Positions 50,925 to 59,313 of a stretch of 64,000 bases of DNA are shown here, one piece after another. The notes beneath the pieces are model-generated. The model was given only the letters and a program-made list of their open reading frames with translations, was not told the DNA's origin and did no database searches. This DNA comes from Phycicoccus sp. Soil802. GTDB taxonomy: Bacteria; Actinomycetota; Actinomycetes; Actinomycetales; Dermatophilaceae. Made by a program: the position numbers and the translations under genes. Each line of letters starts with the position of its first letter. Within the stretch, counting starts at the first letter, position 1. Where the stretch lies: positions 517,256 through 581,255 of the forward strand of contig NZ_LMSS01000006.1 in assembly GCF_001429605.1 (NCBI RefSeq), written 5' to 3'.

Positions 50925-51802
50925 GGGCTCACCCCGACCCGCTGCCCGTGCCCTTCGTCGACGCCGGGAGCAGGTCTGCGCGCGACCGTTCGGCGTGCGG
51001 TCGGCCAGGCCGGTCGCCGGGCCCGTGCCTGCCACAGCTCGGCACCTTGGGTGCCGAACGACCAGGCAAGCAGGACGAGCGCCGCGGCGACGGCTCCGGT
51101 GAGCACGGGCCGCGGCAGGACGTCCGCGGTCGCGAGGGTGAGCACGATGCCCTGCAGGGCCGCAATCGCCTTGCGCCAGTAGCTCGGCGGGACCGAGCCG
51201 CCGAGCCACGGAGCGACCCAGGTGGCAGCGACGAGCGCGTAGCGGAAGAGGCCGATGGCCAGCACCCACCAGCCGAGCAGCTGCGCGGCCGCGATGCTGA
51301 GGACGAGGATCAGGAAGGCGTCGACCTCCATGTCGAGCCGGGCACCGAGGGAGGTCGCCGTGCCGGTGCGCCGGGCGACCCAGCCGTCGACCGCGTCCAG
51401 GGCGAGCGCCACGCTCGCGAGGGCCACGAGGGGCGACCGGAGGACGGAGCCCGCCAGCCCCGCCTCCGTGGCGCCGCCGACCGTGGCGGCACCGACCGAG
51501 GTGCCGGCCACGGTCGGACCGAGGAGCGAGCTCGTGGTCAGCGCGGCCACGACGCAGGCGAGCGTCCCGCGGGTGACGGTGACCAGGTCGGCCGGCCCCA
51601 GCCCTCGTCGTCCGCGGCGGGCCAGCGCCCGGGCCAGGAGGACCCAGCCACCCCCGGCACACGCGACGGCCACCAGGAAGCCTGCGAGACGTGCGACCCC
51701 ACCGAGCTCGCCCAGCCCGGGCGCCAGGGCCCCGAGGAGGGCGCCGAGCACGGCCCACTGCACGACCATCGGCGCCACCGGGACTGCATTCCTGCGCACC
51801 AC
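50921..51802 (-). CDS. CDP-alcohol phosphatidyltransferase family protein
   Basis: The 293-residue membrane protein carries the full catalytic signature D-x2-D-G-x2-A-R-x8-G-x3-D-x3-D, seen as LDAVDGWVARRTG then GARLDMEVD. Several helices flank it. It should transfer a phospho-group from a CDP-alcohol to an unknown acceptor. The GTG at 51802 sits right against a GGAGGT ribosome site, so the true start may be a few codons later, for example GTG 51781. A TAGGGT -10 lies near 51828. Confidence 0.82.
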   Translation of the reverse strand: MVRRNAVPVAPMVVQWAVLGALLGALAPGLGELGGVARLAGFLVAVACAGGGWVLLARALARRGRRGLGPADLVTVTRGTLACVVAALTTSSLLGPTVAGTSVGAATVGGATEAGLAGSVLRSPLVALASVALALDAVDGWVARRTGTATSLGARLDMEVDAFLILVLSIAAAQLLGWWVLAIGLFRYALVAATWVAPWLGGSVPPSYWRKAIAALQGIVLTLATADVLPRPVLTGAVAAALVLLAWSFGTQGAELWQARARRPAWPTARRTVARRPAPGVDEGHGQRVGVSP

Positions 51803-51915
51803 ACCTCCACTGTCTCGGGCCTCACCCTAGGACGGCCCAGCACGCCGCTGGGTTCACCGGGCCACCACCGCGCCGCCCGGCGGGCAGGACACCGGGCGGT
51901 CGCTAGGGTGGGGCC

Positions 51916-53004
51916 GTGTCCGGGGCTGCACGCGCGTACTGGTTGACCGCACCCGGGGTGGGCGAGCTCCGGCCGGTCGTGGTGCCCCTCCCCGGGCCGG
52001 ACGAGGTCCTCGTGCGCACCGTCTGCTCCGCCGTCAGCCGGGGCACCGAGGTGCTGGTCTTCGAGGGCAGGGTGCCGCAGAGCCAGCACGCCACGATGCG
52101 AGCGCCCTTCCAGGAGGGCGAGTTCCCGGCCCCGGTGAAGTACGGCTACCTCAACGTCGGGATCGTGGAGGAGGGTCCGGCCCACCTGCGTGGTCGGCTG
52201 GTCTTCTGCCTCCACCCCCACCAGACGAGGTACGTCGTGCCGGCCGACGCGGTGGTGGTGGTACCCGACGGCGTGCCTGCCGAGCGGGCGGTCCTCGCCG
52301 GCACCGTCGAGACCGCGGTCAACGCCCTGTGGGACGCGGCACCGTTGGTGGGTGACCGGGTGGCCGTGGTGGGCGCGGGCATGGTGGGCTGCTGCGTCGC
52401 GCGCCTGCTCGCCGGCATGCCCGGGGTCCGCACCACCCTGGTCGACGTCGACCCCTCGAGGGCCGCGGTGGCCGCAGCCCTGGGTGTGGACTTCGCCCGG
52501 CCGGACCAGGTCGGCGCCGGCCAGGGCACCCACGACCTCGTCGTGCACACCAGCTCCACCGCCGCGGGCCTCCAGCTGGCCATGGCACTCCTCGGCGCCG
52601 AGGGCGAGGTGGTCGAGCTCAGCTGGTACGGCGACCGGGAGGTCAGCATCGGGCTCGGCGGCTCGTTCCACTCGGGCCGGCTCGCGATCCGCGCGAGCCA
52701 GGTCGGGGCGGTCTCCCCCGCCCGCCGGTCACGCCGCACCCCGGCGGACCGGCTGGCCCTCGCGCTCGACCTGCTGACGGACCCCGCCTTCGACGCCCTC
52801 GTCACCGGACGCTCGGCGTTCGACGAGCTCCCGACCGTCATGGCCCGTCTCTCGGACGGGAGCCTGCCGGCGATCTGCCACCTGATCACCTACGACGCCG
52901 GCAGCCCGGGCACCACCACAGGCAGCACCACAGGCACCACCACAGACACCACCACAGGAACCACCACAGACACCACCACGAGCAGCAGCGACGAGCAGGG
53001 GTAG
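51916..53004 (+). CDS. MDR-family dehydrogenase, BchC-like
   Basis: The 362-residue protein is a medium-chain dehydrogenase/reductase with the nucleotide fold [17 protein letters not shown]. The catalytic-zinc region reads [15 protein letters not shown], resembling BchC-type members rather than classic zinc alcohol dehydrogenases. It ends with a tandem [GD]TTT repeat tail. The GTG lies 6 nt from TAGGGT (51904-51909). It heads a tightly packed six-gene cluster with pterin- and riboflavin-type enzymes. The substrate is unknown. Confidence 0.82.
   Translation: MSGAARAYWLTAPGVGELRPVVVPLPGPDEVLVRTVCSAVSRGTEVLVFEGRVPQSQHATMRAPFQEGEFPAPVKYGYLNVGIVEEGPAHLRGRLVFCLHPHQTRYVVPADAVVVVPDGVPAERAVLAGTVETAVNALWDAAPLVGDRVAVVGAGMVGCCVARLLAGMPGVRTTLVDVDPSRAAVAAALGVDFARPDQVGAGQGTHDLVVHTSSTAAGLQLAMALLGAEGEVVELSWYGDREVSIGLGGSFHSGRLAIRASQVGAVSPARRSRRTPADRLALALDLLTDPAFDALVTGRSAFDELPTVMARLSDGSLPAICHLITYDAGSPGTTTGSTTGTTTDTTTGTTTDTTTSSSDEQG
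52909..52980 (+). repeat. 12-bp microsatellite at the 3' end of the MDR gene
   Basis: Six tandem 12-nt units of the type GRCACCACCACA run from 52909 to 52980, encoding four-residue units GTTT, GSTT or DTTT. Length changes by whole units would keep the reading frame. Confidence 0.85.
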
Positions 53005-53006
53005 CC

Positions 53007-53405
53007 GTGTTCAGAGTGACCGTGCGGGACCACATCATGATCGCCCACAGCTTCCGGGGCGAGGTCTTCGGTCCCGCCCAGTCGCTGCACGGCGCCACCT
53101 ACGTCGTCGACGCGACCTTCCACCGCCCCGACCTGGACGACGACGGCATCGTCGTCGACATCGGGCGGGCCGGGGAGCAGCTGCGCGCGGTGCTCGCCGA
53201 CCTCAACTACCGCAACCTCGACGACGACCCGACCCTGACCGGCGGCAACACCACGACGGAGGCCCTGGCCAAGCTCGTGGCGGACCGCCTGGTCGACCGC
53301 ATCCACGCCGGGGACCTCGGCGCCACGGCCGCCGGCATCACGGCGGTCACGGTGACGCTGGCCGAGTCGCCGGTGGCCTCGGCCAGCTACGAGCGCGAGC
53401 TGTAG
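53007..53405 (+). CDS. Divergent 6-pyruvoyl-tetrahydropterin synthase/QueD-fold protein
   Basis: The 132-residue protein keeps the PTPS fold signature, with [31 protein letters not shown], and the C-terminal [16 protein letters not shown]. Key residues are altered. The zinc motif His-Gly-His reads His-Gly-Ala (Ala30), the catalytic Cys before it is absent, and the Asp-His pair of the lysine-like LDH motif reads LNY. It is unlikely to catalyse the classic reaction. It sits 2 nt after the MDR gene in the cluster. Confidence 0.82.
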   Translation: MFRVTVRDHIMIAHSFRGEVFGPAQSLHGATYVVDATFHRPDLDDDGIVVDIGRAGEQLRAVLADLNYRNLDDDPTLTGGNTTTEALAKLVADRLVDRIHAGDLGATAAGITAVTVTLAESPVASASYEREL

Positions 53406-53413
53406 GACCACCG

Positions 53414-54568
53414 GTGCGGGCCGTCCACGTCGTCGTCCCCGACTCGGTCGACGACCCGGCGCGGCCGAGCGGCGGCAACACCTACGACCGTCGCGTCTGT
53501 TCCGGTCTGCAGGACCTCGGGTGGGACGTCCGGGTGCACCGCCAGCCCGGACGCTGGCCACACCCGGACCCGGCCAGCGTCACGGCTATGGCCAGCGTGC
53601 TGGAGTCGCTGCCGCGCGACGCCGTGGTCCTCGTGGACGGGCTCCTCGCCTCGGGCCACCCGGAGGTCCTCCGGCCGGCCTCCGAGCGGTTGCGCGTCGT
53701 CGTGCTCGTGCACCTGCCGCTCGGGCACCCGGTCGCCCTCGACGCGACGGGGCAGGCCGCGCCCGCAGCCCGTTCCGCCGTGCGAGCGCAGGAGGGCTCG
53801 GTGCTCGAGGCAGCCGCGGCGGTCCTGACCACCAGCCGCTGGACGGCGGAGTGGCTGCGGGCCTCCTACGACCTGGCTGCGCACCGGCTGCAGGTGGCCC
53901 GACCGGGGGCGGACCACGCCCAGCCGGCGACCGGCACGGCCGAGGGCACCGCGCTGCTCAGCGTCGCGGCCGTGGTGCCCGCCAAGGGTCACGCCGAGCT
54001 GCTGGACGCCCTCGCCACCCTGACCGACCGGCCGTGGCGGCTCGTCATCGCCGGCGCGCTCGACCTCGCCCCCGACCACGTCGCCCGGCTCCGCGCGACG
54101 TGCGCGAAGGCGGGGATCACCGACCGGGTCACCTTCGCCGGTCCCCTGGCCGGGGCGGCGCTCGACCGGGAGTATGCCGCGGCCGACCTCCTCGTCGTCC
54201 CGTCCCGGATCGAGACCTATGGCCTCGTGGTCACCGAGGCGCTGGCCCGGGCGCTGCCGGTGGTGGCCGCGGCCGTCGGCGGGGTCGAGGAAGCCATGGG
54301 ATCGGTCCCGGACGGCGGTCGACCGGGCCGGCTGGTGCGCCTCGGGGGGGACGAGCTGCCGCTCGCCCTGCGCTCGTGGCTCGAGGACCCGGGCCTGCGC
54401 GAGCGGTGGCGATCGGTGGCCAGGGAGCGCAGGACGACCCTGGAACCCTGGTCGGCCACGGCACGGCACGTCGCCGACGTGCTCCGCGAGGTGGCCGCCC
54501 GGCCGTCGGGGTCGGCCAGCACCGGGCGACCCGCAGGCCCCGCCGGCTCCGAGGGAGCACGCCGGTGA
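53414..54568 (+). CDS. Glycosyltransferase family 4 protein
   Basis: The 384-residue GT-B enzyme has an N-terminal acceptor domain (PSGGNTYDRRVCSGLQDLGW) and a donor domain with LLSVAAVVPAKGHAELLDAL, VTFAGPLAG and the nucleotide-sugar site PSRIETYGLVVTEALARALP. It is soluble or peripheral. Its location between a PTPS-like gene and a flippase-like gene suggests glycosylation of the cluster product or of a lipid-linked carrier. The ATG overlaps no gene; the stop overlaps the next GTG. Confidence 0.87.
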   Translation: MRAVHVVVPDSVDDPARPSGGNTYDRRVCSGLQDLGWDVRVHRQPGRWPHPDPASVTAMASVLESLPRDAVVLVDGLLASGHPEVLRPASERLRVVVLVHLPLGHPVALDATGQAAPAARSAVRAQEGSVLEAAAAVLTTSRWTAEWLRASYDLAAHRLQVARPGADHAQPATGTAEGTALLSVAAVVPAKGHAELLDALATLTDRPWRLVIAGALDLAPDHVARLRATCAKAGITDRVTFAGPLAGAALDREYAAADLLVVPSRIETYGLVVTEALARALPVVAAAVGGVEEAMGSVPDGGRPGRLVRLGGDELPLALRSWLEDPGLRERWRSVARERRTTLEPWSATARHVADVLREVAARPSGSASTGRPAGPAGSEGARR

Positions 54569-55701
54569 ACCGCATGCGCACGGCATACGTAGATCTGGGT
54601 GGAGGACCGCACCCCAGCCCACGACGCCACCCCACCCGAGAGGCCCGCACCATGACGGTGACCGAACGACCGGCCGGTCGGCCGCGAGCCGCGGGCGCGC
54701 CGGTCACGGCGGGGCGCCGCCTGGTCCACTCCTCGTCCCTCCGCAGGGTCGGCGGCGCGACCGTCCTCGGCGTCGTGGTCTGGCGGCTGGGCGTGCACCA
54801 GTCGCTGCGCGCGGTCGGCGCCATCGACGCCCGCGCGCTGGTGGCCGCCCTCGTCCTGACCGCCCTGACCACCGTCTGCTGCGCGTGGCGGTGGCGCCTC
54901 GTGGCCACCGCGATCGGCGCGGAGGTCCGGCTGGGCGCTGCGGTGGCCGCCTGCTACCGCTCGCAGTTCCTCAACACGGCCACCCCGGGTGGTGTGCTCG
55001 GGGACCTGCACCGCGGTGTGCAGCACGGTCGACGCACGGGCGATGCCGGCCGGGGCCTGCGCTCGGTGGTCTGGGAGCGCACCGCCGGTCAGGTGGTGCA
55101 GGCCGTGCTGGCCGTCGTGGTGCTGTCGGTACTGCCCTCACCGGTGCGCGCCGACCTGCCGTGGGTGTGGGCCGCCGCCCTCGTGCTCGCCGGCCTCGGG
55201 CTCGCGCGACGCCGGCACGGGTCGGGCGGTCGGCGCCAGGTGGGCCTTAGGTCAGCCTGGCTGGTCGAGGTCCGTCGAGGGGTCCTGGCCGCTCGCACCT
55301 GGCCGCTCGTCACCCTCGCCTCGGCGCTCGCCGTCGCCGGTCACGTCCTCACCTTCCTCGTGGCGGCCCGCACCGCCGGGGTGACCGCGTCGGTGAGCCA
55401 GCTCGTGCCGCTCGCCTTCGTCGTCCTCCTCGCGATGGGTGTCCCCGCCAACCTGGCCGGCTGGGGACCACGGGAGGGCGTCGCGGCCTGGGCTTTCGGG
55501 GCGGCCGGGCTGGGTGCCGGGACGGGGCTGTCCACGGCCGTCGTCTACGGGGTGCTGGTCCTCGTCGCCGGCCTGCCCGGCGCCGCGGTGCTCGTGGTGG
55601 CGCAGGTGCGGGCGCGCGGGAGCAACGCCCACCGGCCGGCCACCACCACGGTCGCCCCACCCGCGGTCACCTCCCTCGAGACGGAGGTCGCGCGTGGCTG
55701 A
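54565..55701 (+). CDS. Flippase-like membrane protein (lysylphosphatidylglycerol synthase TM region)
   Basis: The 378-residue protein has about eight transmembrane helices and the family motifs CYRSQFLNTATPGGVLGDL and VPANLAGWGPREGVAAWAFG typical of the LPG_synthase_TM/UPF0104 group, which act as lipid flippases or lack the aminoacyl domain. The GTG at 54565 overlaps the previous stop with GGGAG upstream; an in-frame ATG at 54652 is the other choice. Its role may be to move a lipid-linked intermediate across the membrane. Confidence 0.82.
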   Translation: MNRMRTAYVDLGGGPHPSPRRHPTREARTMTVTERPAGRPRAAGAPVTAGRRLVHSSSLRRVGGATVLGVVVWRLGVHQSLRAVGAIDARALVAALVLTALTTVCCAWRWRLVATAIGAEVRLGAAVAACYRSQFLNTATPGGVLGDLHRGVQHGRRTGDAGRGLRSVVWERTAGQVVQAVLAVVVLSVLPSPVRADLPWVWAAALVLAGLGLARRRHGSGGRRQVGLRSAWLVEVRRGVLAARTWPLVTLASALAVAGHVLTFLVAARTAGVTASVSQLVPLAFVVLLAMGVPANLAGWGPREGVAAWAFGAAGLGAGTGLSTAVVYGVLVLVAGLPGAAVLVVAQVRARGSNAHRPATTTVAPPAVTSLETEVARG

Positions 55702-56455
55702 CCGGCCCTACACCCTGCTCAGCTGCAGCATCTCGATGGACGGCTACCTCGACAGCGCCACGTCCGGTCGGCTCAAGCTCTCGAACGCTGCCGACTTCGA
55801 CCGCGTCGACGCGGAGCGGGCGCGCTGCGACGCGATCCTCGTCGGCGCGACCACGATCCGCAACGACGACCCGCGACTGCTCGTCCGTTCCGCCGAGCGG
55901 CGGGCCGAACGCGTCGCCAGGGGCTGTCCCCCGTCGCCGACCAAGGTCACGGTGACCTCGGGTGCCGACCTCGACCCTGGTGCCGCGTTCTTCGCGATGG
56001 GCGACGCGGAGAAGCTGGTCTACTGCCGCAGCGGGGCCGTGGACCAGGCCCGCGGTCGCCTCGGCAGTGTCGCGACGGTGGTCGATGGCGGCGCCCCGGT
56101 GACGCTGCGGGCGGTCGGCGTGGACCTGGCCCGACGAGGCGTGCGACGCCTCATGGTCGAGGGTGGTGGGTCGGTGCTCACCCAGCTGCTCAGCAATGAC
56201 CTCGCCGACGAGCTGCAGCTCGTCGTCGCGCCCCTCTTCGTGGGGGACTCGCGGGCCCGCCGGTTCGTCGACGACGCGGCGTTCCCCTGGTCGCCCGGCC
56301 GACGCGCCGACCTCGTCGAGGTGCGCCACATCGGCGACGTCGCCTTGCTGCGTTATGCGCTCTCACCCCGTTTCCACGAGGCCGACGGTGGGCAGGTACC
56401 CAACCACGGCCCTGAGCAGCACGGCCACGGGACCCAGTCGGGAGGCACGTCATGA
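55694..56455 (+). CDS. RibD C-terminal-type reductase (dihydrofolate-reductase fold)
   Basis: The 253-residue protein has the DHFR-like fold of the RibD reductase domain, with SCSISMDGYLDSAT, CDAILVGATTIRNDDPRLLVR, and the cofactor motif LMVEGGGSVLTQLLSND. In riboflavin synthesis this domain reduces the ribosylamino-pyrimidine to a ribityl form. It lacks the deaminase domain. The GTG overlaps the flippase-like stop by 8 nt, and the stop overlaps the next ATG. Confidence 0.85.
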   Translation: MADRPYTLLSCSISMDGYLDSATSGRLKLSNAADFDRVDAERARCDAILVGATTIRNDDPRLLVRSAERRAERVARGCPPSPTKVTVTSGADLDPGAAFFAMGDAEKLVYCRSGAVDQARGRLGSVATVVDGGAPVTLRAVGVDLARRGVRRLMVEGGGSVLTQLLSNDLADELQLVVAPLFVGDSRARRFVDDAAFPWSPGRRADLVEVRHIGDVALLRYALSPRFHEADGGQVPNHGPEQHGHGTQSGGTS

Positions 56456-57120
56456 CCCTGCGCGACGTCACGGTCCGCGCCCAGGTGAGCCTCCCGCTCA
56501 CCCTTGCCGACGGTTCCCGCACGACCGCTCGCGTGTTCACCTTCACCGGCCTGCGGGACGGGCGCGAGCACCTCGCCCTCGGACTGGGTGGCTGGGCAGA
56601 CCGTCCGGTGGCGCCGTCCGCACTCGGGCGACCGCCGCTGACCCGGGTGCACAGCGAGTGCCTGACCGGCGACGTCCTGGGCAGTCGCCGCTGCGACTGC
56701 GGCCCGCAGCTCGACGAGGCGCTCCATCGCCTCGCCGAGGAGGGTGGGCTGCTGCTCTACCTGCGACAGGAGGGACGCGACATCGGCCTCTACGCCAAGC
56801 TGGACGCCTACGTGCTGCAGGACGAGGGTCTCGACACCTACGAGGCGAACGTCGCCCTCGGGTTCGAGGAGGACGCCCGGGACTACACCGTCGCGGCCCA
56901 GATGCTCTCGGCACTGGGCGTGGACCGGGTGGCGCTGCTGACCAACAACACCGACAAGGTCGCCCAGCTGGAGCGGCTCGGCATCGAGGTGGCCGAGCGG
57001 GTGCCGACCGGGCTGCACCGGTCCGACGTCAACGGGCGCTACCTTGCCACCAAGCTGGGCCGGCACACCGCCTCCCCCCTCCCCGGCGACCGGTCGCCCG
57101 CGAACCCGGCTGCGTGGTGA
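56452..57120 (+). CDS. ribA: GTP cyclohydrolase II
   Basis: The 222-residue enzyme opens the GTP imidazole ring, the first step of riboflavin synthesis. Zinc cysteines Cys70, Cys81 and Cys83 lie in RVHSECLTGDVLGSRRCDCG, and the active-site LRQEGRDIGLYAKLDAYVLQ keeps Tyr120, equivalent to E. coli Tyr105, needed for full hydrolysis. No DHBP-synthase domain is attached. Being grouped with a PTPS-like and glycan genes, it may serve a separate pathway from housekeeping riboflavin. The symbol refers to the enzyme family. Confidence 0.9.
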   Translation: MTLRDVTVRAQVSLPLTLADGSRTTARVFTFTGLRDGREHLALGLGGWADRPVAPSALGRPPLTRVHSECLTGDVLGSRRCDCGPQLDEALHRLAEEGGLLLYLRQEGRDIGLYAKLDAYVLQDEGLDTYEANVALGFEEDARDYTVAAQMLSALGVDRVALLTNNTDKVAQLERLGIEVAERVPTGLHRSDVNGRYLATKLGRHTASPLPGDRSPANPAAW

Positions 57121-57153
57121 ACCGGGCCGCTCCCACGCTGGCAGACTGCGGGC

Positions 57154-57777
57154 ATGACGTCGTGGTCCATCCAGGCCCTGGGGTGGGCAGGCTCCGCCCT
57201 GCTCATCTTCTCCCTCCTCCAGCAGCGCGTGCTGCGCTTCCGGCTGCTCAACCTCACCGCGAGCTGCACGCTGATCGTGTTCAACGCGATGCTGCACGTC
57301 TGGCCGATGGTGGGGATGAACACCGTGACGGCCGGCATCAACATCTGGATGGTCACCAAGCTGCTCCGTGAGCGCGGCGACGAGTCCGTCTACGAGGTCG
57401 TCGCGGTCGGACCGGACGAGTCGTACCTCCAGCACTTCCTCAAGGTGCAGGGTGCCGACATCCGCAAGTACTTCCCGCAGTTCGACGCAGGAGCCCTGGG
57501 CTCCGGTCGCAGCGCGTACCTCGTTCAGCGCGGCAACGAGACCGTCGGGGTCGTCGTCGTCCGCGACGCGGGGGACGGAGTGGCCCAGGTGGAGCTCGAC
57601 TACGTGACGCCGCGGTTCCGCGACTTCTCCCCCGGCGAGTTCGTCTACCGGAGCAGCGGGCTGTTCCGTGGCAAGGGGATCCGCCAGATCGTGACGCCCG
57701 CCGGCATGGTCAACCCCTACTACGCCCGGCTCGGCTTCCGCGAGGAGGGCGACCACTGGGTCGCCGACCTGGCCTGA
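57154..57777 (+). CDS. YgjV-like membrane domain fused to a GNAT-like domain
   Basis: The 207-residue protein has three membrane helices in residues 1-75 (ALGWAGSALLIFSLLQQRVL, LTASCTLIVFNAMLHVWPMV), as in YgjV proteins. A soluble C-terminal domain of about 120 residues follows, with SAYLVQRGNETVGVVVVRD and the ending NPYYARLGFREEGDHWVADL that resemble an acetyltransferase fold. The function is unknown. Its last 58 nt overlap the convergent PAP2 gene. Confidence 0.78.
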   Translation: MTSWSIQALGWAGSALLIFSLLQQRVLRFRLLNLTASCTLIVFNAMLHVWPMVGMNTVTAGINIWMVTKLLRERGDESVYEVVAVGPDESYLQHFLKVQGADIRKYFPQFDAGALGSGRSAYLVQRGNETVGVVVVRDAGDGVAQVELDYVTPRFRDFSPGEFVYRSSGLFRGKGIRQIVTPAGMVNPYYARLGFREEGDHWVADLA

Positions 57778-58556
57778 CGCACGGTCAGGAAGAGCCGGTG
57801 GGCGGTGATGACCGCGGCCGCCCAGCCGAGCCCGAGCGCCCAGCCGGCCACCACGTCGGTCAGCCAGTGGTGTCCGAGGAAGACCCGCGACAGCCCCATC
57901 GACAGGACGAACGCCGCGCCGACGACGACCGTCGTGGTGCGCGCCCACGCCGAGTCGAGCCGGCGCAGCAGCAGGTAGACGAGGACCACGGTGATGACGG
58001 TCGCGTTGAGGGTGTGGCCGCTCGGGAAGCTGGGCGAGCTCTCGTAGGGCGGCACGGCCTCCTGCAGCGGCGGCCGGGCCCGCCCGATCACGGCCTTGCC
58101 GGTCGTGGTCATGGCCAGTGACCCGGCCGCTGCGATCAGCACGAGCACCAGCGGCGTCCGCGACCGCCAGCGCCACACCATGAGCAGCGTGAGCACCGTG
58201 GCCAGGACCGGCATCCCCACCGGGCCCCCGATGTCGGTGTAGACGGTGACCCCGTGGTCGAGCGCGGGCGAGCGCCAGGCGATGGCCTGGTCGAGCACCG
58301 GCTGGTCGAGCCCGGCGATGCCGTCGGCCTCGGTGACCGCGTCGTAGACCTCCGCAGCCACCGCGGTGAGCGCCACCGCCACCGCGCCCCCGACCACAGC
58401 GGTCACGACGAGCACGAGGTGCGCGGCGCTCCACCGCGCGACCCCGGTGGCGTGCCCCACGACCCAGCCCGCGAGGCGACGGCCCGCAGGGGTGCGCCAG
58501 TCGGTCAGGTCGCGGGACCCGATCCGCTCCTCGGCGGGGGTGTCGTCGCGCAGCAT
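57720..58556 (-). CDS. PAP2-family membrane phosphatase
   Basis: The 278-residue integral membrane protein has the three PAP2 active-site motifs GKAVIGRARPP, SFPSGHT and SRVFLGHHWLTDV, with six or so helices. It probably dephosphorylates phosphatidic acid, undecaprenyl pyrophosphate, or a related lipid. The ATG at 58556 is chosen by a GAGGAT hexamer 6 nt upstream. The 3' end overlaps the convergent YgjV-like gene by 58 nt. Confidence 0.88.
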   Translation of the reverse strand: MLRDDTPAEERIGSRDLTDWRTPAGRRLAGWVVGHATGVARWSAAHLVLVVTAVVGGAVAVALTAVAAEVYDAVTEADGIAGLDQPVLDQAIAWRSPALDHGVTVYTDIGGPVGMPVLATVLTLLMVWRWRSRTPLVLVLIAAAGSLAMTTTGKAVIGRARPPLQEAVPPYESSPSFPSGHTLNATVITVVLVYLLLRRLDSAWARTTTVVVGAAFVLSMGLSRVFLGHHWLTDVVAGWALGLGWAAAVITAHRLFLTVRQARSATQWSPSSRKPSRA

Positions 58557-58583
58557 GGGGCCATCCTCGCAAAGCCGGCCCGG

Positions 58584-58621
58584 CGGCATACCCCCGCGCC
58601 CGCGGTGACGCCGGTATGCCG
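58584..58621. repeat. Inverted pair of GTATGCCG motifs
   Basis: CGGCATAC (58584-58591) and GTATGCCG (58614-58621) face each other across 22 nt in the gap upstream of the PAP2 gene, giving a potential hairpin. The pattern echoes 1315-1345, but here it is not directly after a stop codon. Confidence 0.7.
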
Positions 58622-58652
58622 CGTGGCTCGCTCGTCGTGCTGGGCACCACGA

Positions 58653-58678
58653 AGGCCCGGTCGCGAACGACCGGGCCT
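58653..58678 (-). terminator. tmRNA terminator hairpin
   Basis: AGGCCCGGTCG (58653-58663) and CGACCGGGCCT (58668-58678) form a perfect 11-bp stem with a CGAA tetraloop, 31 nt beyond the 3' end of the tmRNA gene. Confidence 0.85.
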
Positions 58679-58708
58679 CGGGGCTGAACTGACGTGGGAA
58701 CACCGCGG

Positions 58709-59075
58709 TGGTGGAGGTGGCGGGAATTGAACCCGCGTCCACTGACGGGAATCCAGGACTTCTCCGGGTGCAGTGCGCTAAGGATTTTCTCGGCCCCAGT
58801 GCTCGCACGCACACGTCCACTGACAGGCCCAGTCGAGTAAGAGTCCCGCGCAGTCCCCCGACATGACTGCGCAGCAAGTTCTCTAGCTGACGCCAGACAC
58901 TGAGTCGAGAACTAGCTCAGGCTGACGGACTTCGGAGCTCGCTCAGGCGGCGAGGGCGAAGTCGGTGCGCTTGGAATCGGCACCTATTGGTTTGCCAGGA
59001 TCGTTAACGAGATAACCGGGCATCCTCGACCCGCTTCCCCTGAAATGCCGACCAATGTCGAAACCGATCACCCCC
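58709..59075 (-). ncRNA. ssrA: tmRNA (transfer-messenger RNA)
   Basis: The 367-nt RNA rescues stalled ribosomes. Its 5' end GGGGGTG pairs with 3' CACCTCC to close the tRNA-like acceptor stem, and CCA is encoded (58711-58709). The T arm carries GGGTTCAATTCCCGCC. The tag reading frame, ending at 58943 with TGA, encodes ADSKRTDFALAA, an actinobacterial-type degradation tag ending in the Clp signal ALAA. SmpB is not in the window. Confidence 0.95.
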
Positions 59076-59313
59076 GTGCTCCTGCGAGTGCAGGGGTGTT
59101 CACACGTCCACTGTTCAGTTGGTGCTGCTCTCACAGCCTACCGTCCAACGCCGACGGCCCCGCACGTATTTCCATCCCGGGGCCCTCTGTCCAAGGTTTG
59201 TCCAATCCAGTGCGGGGCCGGCGTCGAACCCCACGCGCAGGGTCCGGACGTGCGGCCAGCGGTGACCGCGCTTCCGGGACCACCACACCGCAGTGGATTC
59301 CTGGAGGACAAGC

